The position numbers and the translations under genes were made by a program. Shown here one piece after another: positions 49,565-56,673 of a DNA stretch of 56,673 nucleotides (position 1 is its first letter; the number at the start of each line of letters is the position of its first letter). Below the pieces are notes generated by a model. It searched no databases. It saw nothing but the letters and a program-made list of their open reading frames with translations, and was not told where the DNA came from. Origin of the DNA: Methylococcaceae bacterium (GTDB lineage Bacteria; Pseudomonadota; Gammaproteobacteria; Methylococcales; Methylomonadaceae); the NCBI GenBank assembly GCA_947505105.1, contig CANNKG010000010.1:1-56673 (forward strand), in the 5' to 3' direction.

Positions 49565-52500
49565 TTATGGGGTTAACGCGGACAACCAATCGTCCAAATG
49601 GTCCTCCAGCAGGTAATTATCCAGCACCCATTGCTGTAAAATTTTTCCTTCATTTTTCAAAGCATCTAAATCGTGAACTTTGTCACGAATTATTTTGATC
49701 CAAAGATGTGGCAAATTAGCCACGCGCGTCACCGGGGCATTCTGATAAGGAAAAATGTCGGTACAGACTACCGGCCAGCCCAAGATGCCATACTCCAACA
49801 AACGTAGATTAGTTTTGGCGATGTTGAAATTATTATATTCCAAAGGTGCTACCGCCAAATCGAGATTCAAACTTGCCAGCTTCGCCGGATAATCATCAAA
49901 ACTTACACCACCGTGAAATTCTTTAATATGCGGCCTGATAACGTCAGGGCACATGCCGAAAAATACCCAATCTACTTCATGCTTAGTCGCTTCAATCACC
50001 GGTAAGATAAATTCAAGATCCCCCTGATGCTGCCCGCCCCCTGCCCAACCGACTCGCGGTTTATCGAAACTGACCAACTTATGAAATGTTAAATTTGTCC
50101 AACGCGCTTTCTCCAGAAAATTCGGCACCAAACGCACATCGGCAATTTTTTTTCCAAACTCCTCCTTCAAGGGTTCCGTCGCTACAATTAACCGATCCGA
50201 ATTCGCGAATAGTTTATACAAGCGTTTCCTTAAGTCTTTTGGCCACACTCCATGTAAAGGATGTTTCTGAGGTAAAGAATAGATCAAATCGTCCTGAGCA
50301 TAAATTAGAAAACTATGATTAAATTTTTTATAATGCTTCCAAGCATCAATCAAATAATCCGCCATAGCATTTTGCAATAAAATAACATCAGGTTTTACCC
50401 GTTCAATTTCGACAATATCCGGAATTAAGGTTTCACTATGATTAGGCAATAAACTGCATTGAAGCTTAGCGGCTTTAGTTAATGCCCGCATTGGTGCTCG
50501 TACCCGATATTCACCAATCCCCGAATCATTTGCCGGAAAGGCATAAACACGCAGACGATCATGAAAATCCGGATTCCAGGTCACATCCGTTTCAGTCTCA
50601 ACTTTAAAAGTCTTATGTTTGAGACTTAAATGCCGATTAAACGCCGGATCATTGGCAAGTTCCGGCAACCACTTGCTCAGCATCGCATCCGCATCGGCAC
50701 GAAGTTCCTCTTGACCACGCTCAATAAATCGCTGTTGCGGCATAACGAGGGAGACAAAAGGCGTCCAAACAATTAATGAGCCCTGCTTATTGACCTGGAT
50801 GCAAAAATCGATGTGGGTAAATATATTGCCCGCCGCTAAATTTTCCGAAATAAATTGGGTTAATAACTCCGACTTGATCAACATTAATAACGATGAAACC
50901 GCAGAAAAATTCTGTACGACTTGAGCTCTATTCATATATCCAGGATGATCCATAGGGATATACTGATGCGGATAATCAGCGACCCCCAAATCCCCCATGC
51001 CTAGAACAATACCGGCATGATAGAGCTTTTTATCGGCATCGACGATTCTGGCGCTGACAATACCGACTTCCGGCCTTAAGGCATGCGCCACCAAGCGTTC
51101 CAACCAGACATTTTGAATCACTAACAAATCGGGGCTAAACATCAATAACAAATCACATTTCAAGGAATGCAATGCATTATTAAGTAACGGCGACGAGGTA
51201 TTTCCGGAATAGGCTAAATACGATATTTGAACTTTATTTTGGTGGATTTGCTTGATAACCTTTTGAATGTCTTTCTCGCTTAATACGGAGGTTACGACAA
51301 TCTGATAAGCTTGATAATGGGTATTTTCAATAATCGCCGACAGACAGTTTTTAAGCCGTTCAAGTTGAACCGTATCAAATACGGTAATCACTAAAATTAC
51401 AGTAGGATTACTAGTCAATGGATATTGAATAAAATAACTATTTTTCACCAATCCTTCGGAAACCGTCGCCGAAATTGTATTACGTTGCAAGTGACGCTCA
51501 AGAATGACCTGACCGGCTGCCGATAGATAATTCTGTTCGGCGTCTGACAGCGTTCGAGGCGGCTCATGCAATAACATTTCCGGAATATGTCCAACGGCCT
51601 GCCCGCCTAGACGGTCGACGACCTGTAAGGCCATATCCCAATTCATCAGCCCGCCTAAGCCGCAAAATCCTCCTAGATCGTCCAAAACTCGTTTGCGCGT
51701 GACGCAGAAATTGCCCACATAAGGAGTGGATCGCAATAAATCCAAATTAAAATTAGGCTTGAGTAATGGATCGACAAATTCAAGCTCGCCGCTTGTGATC
51801 GAATCGAGGCCGAGTATCCGAGTATCTTCATCGCTATACAAAAAGCTCCATTCCGGTTTCAGATTTAGGTAATCGACACAAGTCGATAAGGCTTCCGACG
51901 TAAGGACCGCCCCGATGTTCAAAACCGTCACCCAATCAAAAATATCGACATTTTGAAGCACCTGATTGATACCCTGGTAGGGATCGCCCTCGACCTGAAT
52001 CCAGTACACCATTTCCAGTTCATCAATTTCAGAAACAGGACACGGCGTTGTCGCCACAACGGCTAATGACCATTGCTTATAAAACTGCAAATCCAACGAA
52101 TCGATGGTATCCGCTAATAATCTCAGATCATCCTTTTCAAAAACAGTGACAATCAGAAAATTGGGCCGCTCTTTCCATGCCGGGGTGCGCTCCGCCAATA
52201 ATTGAGCATTCGCCTCAGTTAATTGATGTTTCTGATGCCATTTAAGATAAATTTGCTCATGCTCTTCAAATGGAAAAAAACGGTTACCAATGGCTACAAT
52301 TTCTTGCTCATTTAACAAAACTTCCCCTTCCTGTGCTCGAATTTTACTGAGCATTAAGCGTAAATCCTGGCGTGTCGGAGCAAACCCTAAATTGATCATC
52401 CAAGTTTTTAAATCACTTTCGGTGATCAGCATGATCGAACTATAGGTCGTGAATTTAAGCGCCACGAGCAGGGCAATGCCTTCTAACCGAGAGCGTTGTG

Positions 52501-53389
52501 TGGATATTGGCACCTTGAAGCTTTCTGCGTAACGCACTCCTTCGGTATTTAATAGCCATCCAACTGCTGTAAAAAAACTTACATGACTACAAAAACGTAT
52601 AAAATTAGCTAATGCCATAAAAACATTCACATAATTCGGATTTGGCGCCGTAGAGGCATAATAGTGTCGCTCTAGTGGCTCCTCAATAATTGCTGTTTCA
52701 GATGCCATCTGAACGGAAGTTAGCTGTTTTCCATGCCGTCGCCATACTCCACCCAATGTTCCAGTGTAACAACCACAACCATATTCATCTTCTAGCATTT
52801 TTAAAAAGAATTGTTCGCCAAGTTGATGCAATGGAGAAGAAATAACTAAATCAAAAAACTTATGCAAAACATCTGTTCGTAACACTACCATGTGAAACGG
52901 AACAAAATTGCAGACCGTTAAAAATGGAGCAATTCTGATGGGACCTGATCGATCTTTCGCAAAAGGAAAACGATGATGAAATAGTCCCTTTTTAGTATCA
53001 TCCATATATTGATGCCAATTAAAAAAAACGAAAGGTGATTCAGGAAATTTCTGAAAAAATTCTAGCGCCTTTTCTACAAAAGTCTCCGTCAGAAAATCAT
53101 CTGCCTGCAAAATAGAGAAATATTCACTTTCACAATGTTTTACAGCATATTCATGATTTAACTTTGCTCCAATATTCTGGGAATGGACAACCAATTTTAC
53201 TCGTGGATCTTTTAAATACACATCGATAACTTCTAAAGTATTGTCAGTAGAACCATTATCATAAATAACAAGCCGCCAATGTGGCGAGGTTTGATTAACT
53301 ACAGACTTAATTGCATCCTCTATATAATGAGCGTAGTTAAAACTGGTAATAGCTATAGTTAGTAATCCATCTTGTTTATATTCGCTCAT
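49565..53389 (-). CDS. Multi-domain glycosyltransferase (GT2-GT2-GT2 plus GT4-like)
   Basis: This 1274-residue cytosolic protein strings several glycosyltransferase domains together. A GT2 domain at about 8-240 has TIAITSFNYAHYIEDAIKSV, SxDNT and a QADD motif. A second GT2-like domain spans about 410-640, with YSDEDTRI as its D-x-D equivalent. A third runs about 670-930 (ILVITVFDTVQLERLKNC). A C-terminal GT-B/GT4-like part (about 965-1274) has RVYAFPANDSGIGEYRVRAP and KTNLRLLEYGILGWPVVC. Such giants build oligosaccharides on surface polymers or flagellins. Its position beside two flagellin genes favours a filament target. Acceptor and sugars are unknown. Confidence 0.8.
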   Translation of the reverse strand: MSEYKQDGLLTIAITSFNYAHYIEDAIKSVVNQTSPHWRLVIYDNGSTDNTLEVIDVYLKDPRVKLVVHSQNIGAKLNHEYAVKHCESEYFSILQADDFLTETFVEKALEFFQKFPESPFVFFNWHQYMDDTKKGLFHHRFPFAKDRSGPIRIAPFLTVCNFVPFHMVVLRTDVLHKFFDLVISSPLHQLGEQFFLKMLEDEYGCGCYTGTLGGVWRRHGKQLTSVQMASETAIIEEPLERHYYASTAPNPNYVNVFMALANFIRFCSHVSFFTAVGWLLNTEGVRYAESFKVPISTQRSRLEGIALLVALKFTTYSSIMLITESDLKTWMINLGFAPTRQDLRLMLSKIRAQEGEVLLNEQEIVAIGNRFFPFEEHEQIYLKWHQKHQLTEANAQLLAERTPAWKERPNFLIVTVFEKDDLRLLADTIDSLDLQFYKQWSLAVVATTPCPVSEIDELEMVYWIQVEGDPYQGINQVLQNVDIFDWVTVLNIGAVLTSEALSTCVDYLNLKPEWSFLYSDEDTRILGLDSITSGELEFVDPLLKPNFNLDLLRSTPYVGNFCVTRKRVLDDLGGFCGLGGLMNWDMALQVVDRLGGQAVGHIPEMLLHEPPRTLSDAEQNYLSAAGQVILERHLQRNTISATVSEGLVKNSYFIQYPLTSNPTVILVITVFDTVQLERLKNCLSAIIENTHYQAYQIVVTSVLSEKDIQKVIKQIHQNKVQISYLAYSGNTSSPLLNNALHSLKCDLLLMFSPDLLVIQNVWLERLVAHALRPEVGIVSARIVDADKKLYHAGIVLGMGDLGVADYPHQYIPMDHPGYMNRAQVVQNFSAVSSLLMLIKSELLTQFISENLAAGNIFTHIDFCIQVNKQGSLIVWTPFVSLVMPQQRFIERGQEELRADADAMLSKWLPELANDPAFNRHLSLKHKTFKVETETDVTWNPDFHDRLRVYAFPANDSGIGEYRVRAPMRALTKAAKLQCSLLPNHSETLIPDIVEIERVKPDVILLQNAMADYLIDAWKHYKKFNHSFLIYAQDDLIYSLPQKHPLHGVWPKDLRKRLYKLFANSDRLIVATEPLKEEFGKKIADVRLVPNFLEKARWTNLTFHKLVSFDKPRVGWAGGGQHQGDLEFILPVIEATKHEVDWVFFGMCPDVIRPHIKEFHGGVSFDDYPAKLASLNLDLAVAPLEYNNFNIAKTNLRLLEYGILGWPVVCTDIFPYQNAPVTRVANLPHLWIKIIRDKVHDLDALKNEGKILQQWVLDNYLLEDHLDDWLSALTP

Positions 53390-53512
53390 AATACATTTAT
53401 TTTTTATTTAGTATTGAAGTTAATGACATCAGCCTTCCTCTTAAATTAGAGGATTAGGATATCAATGATACCCTCTTACTGAACTTTCGAAAAACAAAGT
53501 CGATATTTAAAA

Positions 53513-54499
53513 CTAAATAGAAGCTAAAGAGGTTCCCATCTTTTTAGCATATCGCTCTAACACATATAATACTGGCAAATTATTTAACTCCGGATCATTT
53601 ACAAAACCTAAAGCTGGTAATCCCAATCCCGTACAGACATTACAAATAGCTTTACAATTATCATTCTTCAATTTCATAGAATTAAGTTCTGATAATGTAT
53701 AATCCAAATAATTACCTATGGTGTATAATTCCTGATTGAATGTCCCGCAACATAGAGAAACCCTACCTGTACAATCAAGTGTCAATACTCCATGAATATA
53801 AGGGCAGCCGGAATTAGCATATTTTGTCATTAAAAAATTTACTGTTTCTAAAAACGGTCGAGCAAGACTATTCACAGTCAGAATATCTTCATCAGAATAG
53901 CCTGATTCATCATTCGACAAAATTGCAATCTGTTTTTCGATAGGACACATCCACGCCCATTCAGCCTTGAAAGTAAATCCAAGATTTTCGGCAAACTCTT
54001 GCATAAAAAACTCCTCATCCAAATTACCTAGCCATCGTAAATAATAAATCTCAATATGTGTTTTAGAATTATATTTTCTTACCAAATCGGCCAGTAATCG
54101 CATATTTTCTTTTACTCGCTCAACATCCCCGCCACGATGTTGCTGTTGATAAATATGGTTTGTAAATCCAGATAACGATACTCTAAAAAAAGCTGGTTGC
54201 GCCTTAATGACATCTTCCAGTCTTTTTGATATGTTTAGGTTTGAACTAATAAGACAACGTAATCCAAAAGAATTGACAATATTGATCAACTCCCCTATCT
54301 GAGGGTGAAGTAAAGGCTCAGTCCAATTATAAAGCCCGACAAAATCAATTGGCGACTCACTTTTGGCTTTTTTGAGTATTGTCTCTAGTAATTGTGGTGA
54401 CATAGACCCCCTCATATATTCTTTACTAGACATATTACCCACTGGGCAACTCGGACAACTAAGATTGCATCGCCCAATAACATCTGCATATATAATCAT
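53513..54499 (-). CDS. Radical SAM protein with C-terminal cysteine cluster
   Basis: The 328-residue protein has the radical SAM CxxxCxxC motif as CNLSCPSC (Cys11, 15, 18) right at the N-terminus. Many cysteines follow near the C-terminus (SGCPYIHG, DCTGRVSLCCG, CKAICNVCTGLG), resembling a SPASM-type auxiliary iron-sulfur site. SPASM enzymes modify peptides or sugars. Here it lies between a glycosyltransferase and a methyltransferase in a glycan locus. Substrate unknown. It is separated by gaps of 123 and about 195 bases from the neighbouring frames. Confidence 0.8.
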   Translation of the reverse strand: MIIYADVIGRCNLSCPSCPVGNMSSKEYMRGSMSPQLLETILKKAKSESPIDFVGLYNWTEPLLHPQIGELINIVNSFGLRCLISSNLNISKRLEDVIKAQPAFFRVSLSGFTNHIYQQQHRGGDVERVKENMRLLADLVRKYNSKTHIEIYYLRWLGNLDEEFFMQEFAENLGFTFKAEWAWMCPIEKQIAILSNDESGYSDEDILTVNSLARPFLETVNFLMTKYANSGCPYIHGVLTLDCTGRVSLCCGTFNQELYTIGNYLDYTLSELNSMKLKNDNCKAICNVCTGLGLPALGFVNDPELNNLPVLYVLERYAKKMGTSLASI

Positions 54500-54871
54500 C
54501 TGGTATCTCGTTTAGTTACTTTAAAAAATATCCGCTAGAAGCGATTATCCAGCACCATGGATACGAACTTAAGATTCATTCTTGCAAAATGCATCTTGAT
54601 TTTTCTAGCAAAATAATAATTATCATTTCTAAGCTTAAATTAATTTTCGCTTTGTAGACATTCATAGCCAATAAAGAGAAAAGCAACTCAAGATTTAATT
54701 GTTTTTACAAGAATTATACTGAAATATTAGGAGCATGAGGACGAATATCGAAAACGTTATAACAAGAGTGTACAGCGTCATTTCAATACTAAAAATTGAA
54801 ATAAGTGAATAGCCATAAGCAACAAAAAAGATATACCCAAATACAAAAATCAGCATAGCACTATCGCATCA
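54500..54871. other. Gap in the glycan locus, AT-rich, with a small membrane-protein ORF
   Basis: The 372 bases hold the 53-codon ORF at 54695-54856 on the minus strand. The rest (54500-54694) is AT-rich with no recognised gene; it may contain a promoter for the radical SAM gene. Confidence 0.5.
54695..54856 (-). CDS. Possible 53-residue two-span membrane protein
   Basis: An ATG 15 bases after the CmcI-like gene opens a 53-codon frame with two hydrophobic segments (about 2-23 and 28-46) and a short polar tail ending KNN. Hydrophobicity and tight spacing support a real small protein; the ribosome site is poor. No family is recognised. It could be a small partner of the glycan machinery or a chance frame in AT-rich DNA. 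Confidence 0.35.
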   Translation of the reverse strand: MLIFVFGYIFFVAYGYSLISIFSIEMTLYTLVITFSIFVLMLLIFQYNSCKNN

Positions 54872-55618
54872 TCATTCTGACTTTTTAAACAAATAACCGG
54901 AGCGCGCTGCGCTAATTTGTAACTGTTGATCAATCGCCTGATCTATTTTCCAATTCTGGTTTCGTTTTAGAAATTCAAATACTGCGGTTTTGGGATTATT
55001 ACCCCGATCCCAAGGCCGATTCTGATAATAACCCTCCGGCATCTCTTCAATAATCGTATCGAACACCACGCAGTAATTATTTTGAGTAACTAATGGTGCA
55101 TACAAATTCAATTCCTGTAAGACATGCTCATGAGTATGGTTAGAATCCAAACAAAGCATGATCGAACTATAATTTCCAACTATCGCTTGTACTTGCTTAA
55201 AGGTATCCGCTGCAACGGAAGACCCCTCGATGATCTCAATCCATTGCGCCATAGGATGCCTTATTAAACGCGCTTTATTATGTGCTCTGAAATCAATATC
55301 AATCCCTACTACTTTTCTGTTTCCGCCTAAAAGCGCCAAAATAGAGGCATAAAAAACCAGCGACCCTCCCCGCGCAATACCGGTTTCGATTATCAGATCC
55401 GGCTGAGTGCGCCAGATAATTTCTTGCAACGCCAATAAATCTTGAGGATATTGAATGACCGGTAAGCCCATCCATTCAAAATTATAGGAATATTCGTGAT
55501 AAAGCGTTTGCTTTAAAAAGGCATCTGCAGAGTCTTTCAATGCTTCTGCGGTTGAATATCCTAAAATACGCTGGTTACGTTCATTGATAAATTGCTCATG
55601 ATCATCCATAAGTCTCAC
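54872..55618 (-). CDS. CmcI-type SAM methyltransferase/cephalosporin hydroxylase family protein
   Basis: The 248-residue protein has the class I SAM fold with LIIETGIARGGSLVFYASIL (SAM loop), VVGIDIDFRAHNKARL and MLCLDSNHTHEHVLQEL, the pattern of the CmcI/rhamnosyl O-methyltransferase family. Members O-methylate sugars in surface glycans; some are annotated as cephalosporin hydroxylases by homology. It overlaps the FkbM gene by 17 bases, so the two are translated together. A sugar target is inferred from context. Confidence 0.85.
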   Translation of the reverse strand: MRLMDDHEQFINERNQRILGYSTAEALKDSADAFLKQTLYHEYSYNFEWMGLPVIQYPQDLLALQEIIWRTQPDLIIETGIARGGSLVFYASILALLGGNRKVVGIDIDFRAHNKARLIRHPMAQWIEIIEGSSVAADTFKQVQAIVGNYSSIMLCLDSNHTHEHVLQELNLYAPLVTQNNYCVVFDTIIEEMPEGYYQNRPWDRGNNPKTAVFEFLKRNQNWKIDQAIDQQLQISAARSGYLFKKSE

Positions 55619-56327
55619 CTATTGTTTCTGCATACTCCACAAACGTGTTGTGAATAAAAATGGCATTCGCGGTCCATGCTCGGCCAGAACGGGTATACAA
55701 AAATGGAAAAAAATCCCATAACTGATAACCGCAAGCGTCAGTAAATACTAATAATTCACTAAGCGTCATCTGTGCTACATAAGAAGGCGCTATGGTCACT
55801 TCGATATACAGTAACTTTATTCTGCCATGCTCCAAGAGCTGTTTGGCGCCATGTAATACCTTCATTTCGGCACCCTGGACATCGATTTTCAAGATATCAA
55901 TACCCTCAAGCGCATATTGCTCGCAAAACACATCCAAAGTAGTCGTTTCCACAGTAGCACTCCGGAAATCATATTTGCGGGCTTTACTAAGACTTCTCAG
56001 TCGGGGATCAGGCTCCAACAATGAGCTGGCCTCGGCAACTGCCGTGATGAAAAATGTTGTTTCACCTACTGCATCACTAAGGGCGATATTGAACAATTGC
56101 ACATCGGTATAAACATTCGCCACGGCTTTCAATTCCGACATAACCTCATCGTTCGCTTCAAATGAGTACAATTTCGCTTCAGGAAACATATTTTTATATT
56201 GAATAATACTCTGCCCGACATTTGCTCCCACATCAAACACCACAGGCTTAATAACACCTAGTCGAATCAAAATCTCCTGTTGTTTGATAAAAGTTATTTT
56301 TTCATTTTCCTGATAGAGTTGCGTCAT
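55602..56327 (-). CDS. FkbM-family methyltransferase
   Basis: The 241-residue protein has VVFDVGANVGQSIIQYKNMFPEA and LYSFEANDE, the FkbM SAM-binding core, followed by TLDVFCEQYALEGIDILKIDVQGAE, the family hallmark. FkbM enzymes O-methylate sugars or natural products. It lies 15 bases after the small ORF at 56343-56534 and overlaps the CmcI-like gene, within one operon. Confidence 0.9.
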   Translation of the reverse strand: MTQLYQENEKITFIKQQEILIRLGVIKPVVFDVGANVGQSIIQYKNMFPEAKLYSFEANDEVMSELKAVANVYTDVQLFNIALSDAVGETTFFITAVAEASSLLEPDPRLRSLSKARKYDFRSATVETTTLDVFCEQYALEGIDILKIDVQGAEMKVLHGAKQLLEHGRIKLLYIEVTIAPSYVAQMTLSELLVFTDACGYQLWDFFPFLYTRSGRAWTANAIFIHNTFVEYAETIGETYG

Positions 56328-56342
56328 GTTCCTTTCCTTCCG

Positions 56343-56534
56343 CTAATACAATGTAACGATTTCGCCCATAAAGTCCATTTCGACTAATATTCGCTGCATT
56401 GCCTCACTCGAAGGCCCGACCCCAATAACGACGGCTTCATCCTTTGTCGCCCGCTTTAAAAGTTCTGGTGATGCAACAGCTTGCCCTAAAATGGTTAAGC
56501 CCTGTTTTCTGGGATCTTTATCAATATAACTCAT
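56343..56534 (-). CDS. Small Rossmann-fragment-like protein
   Basis: The 63-residue frame (YIDKDPRKQG, then AVASPELLKRATKDEAVVIGVGP, then MGEIVTLY) resembles the end of small nucleotide-binding domains found at the N-terminus of sugar epimerases or the C-terminus of sugar methyltransferases. It lacks a glycine-rich loop, so it is either a truncated domain or a stand-alone helper. Its ATG overlaps the stop of an upstream 39-codon frame by four bases, which supports translation. Confidence 0.55.
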   Translation of the reverse strand: MSYIDKDPRKQGLTILGQAVASPELLKRATKDEAVVIGVGPSSEAMQRILVEMDFMGEIVTLY

Positions 56535-56650
56535 GGTTCGCCCATTTTGACACTCAGTTTTCCTAATTCCGGCGTAAGTCCCAAGTAGGTTTCCGCCGAA
56601 AATCCTATCAATGCCAGAATCCTTATTTGCACATCCGTTAACGGCGTCAT
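56531..56650 (-). CDS. Possible 39-residue ORF coupled by ATGA overlaps
   Basis: The frame from ATG 56650 to TGA 56531 encodes MTPLTDVQIRILALIGFSA and a short remainder ending KMGEP. Its stop overlaps the next ATG by four bases. Its own ATG also overlaps the TGA of a frame entering from the window edge. Such back-to-back ATGA junctions are typical of real coupled genes. No family recognised. Confidence 0.4.
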   Translation of the reverse strand: MTPLTDVQIRILALIGFSAETYLGLTPELGKLSVKMGEP

Positions 56651-56673
56651 GCAGTAGTGATCTGAATCATTAA
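56647..56673 (-). CDS. C-terminal end of a gene cut by the window edge
   Basis: Only eight codons (ending QITTA) before a TGA are visible. The TGA overlaps the next ATG, which suggests the end of an upstream gene of the same operon. Nothing can be said about its product. Confidence 0.35.
   Translation of the reverse strand, partial: LMIQITTA

Noticed and set aside
54872-55618. Reading the CmcI-like protein as a beta-lactam biosynthesis enzyme
   Set aside because: No other beta-lactam genes are present; the family is mostly sugar O-methyltransferases and the neighbours are glycan genes.

Overview
The window looks like a chromosomal segment of a flagellated gammaproteobacterium. The evidence is gene order: ndk-rlmN-pilF-hisS-yfgM-bamB-der, rpsP-rimM-trmD-rplS, bamD divergent from rluD-pgeF, holC beside pepA, ffh beside ypjD, and tgt-yajC-secD-secF all follow gammaproteobacterial patterns. 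Base composition is moderate and AT-leaning. A methanotroph-like (Methylococcales-type) host is possible from the overall mix of genes, but nothing here proves it. I see no rRNA, tRNA, CRISPR array, prophage or intact insertion sequence.

Layout. (1) 248-5480: SixA-like phosphatase, MltB lipoprotein coupled to a 2OG-Fe(II) oxygenase, a PuuD-like membrane protein, a MITE/REP-type foldback repeat, and a 5'-nucleotidase-like lipoprotein. (2) 5807-13459: tonB-exbB-exbD, then a LolA-like carrier, an MMPL/RND exporter and a DUF3261 lipoprotein, then kup. The LolA/MMPL/DUF3261 trio is the export set known from aryl-polyene-type clusters, but no biosynthetic genes are present. (3) 13534-17011: phosphoglucomutase, an L,D-transpeptidase next to an Lpp-like alanine-zipper lipoprotein ending in lysine, and a DedA protein. 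(4) 17355-29725: queuosine and Sec genes, then the ndk-to-der housekeeping run (without rodZ or ispG), Tpx and a DUF1640 protein. (5) 30059-41988: ZIP transporter, PgeF, RluD, BamD, HolC, PepA, a lone LpxA-like acyltransferase, XerD, the L19/TrmD/RimM/S16 operon, Ffh and YpjD.

(6) 41991-49467 is a flagellar filament block on the minus strand, transcribed fliC2-flaG-fliD-fliC1-fliS-fliT. The two flagellins are close paralogues. fliC2 has a sigma-28-type promoter, whereas fliC1 has a sigma-54-type promoter, and fliS may have its own sigma-28 promoter. (7) 49565-56673 continues on the minus strand as an accessory glycan locus: a 1274-residue multi-domain glycosyltransferase, a radical SAM protein, a CmcI-type methyltransferase/hydroxylase, a FkbM methyltransferase and several very small, tightly coupled ORFs. 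Its position next to two large Ser/Thr-rich flagellins suggests filament glycosylation.

The best candidates for something undescribed are the orphan TonB/LolA/MMPL/DUF3261 export module, the glycan locus with its radical SAM enzyme and tiny coupled ORFs, the split promoter control of the flagellins, and several sub-60-codon ORFs in the gaps. All functions are inferred by reading the sequence; no search was run.
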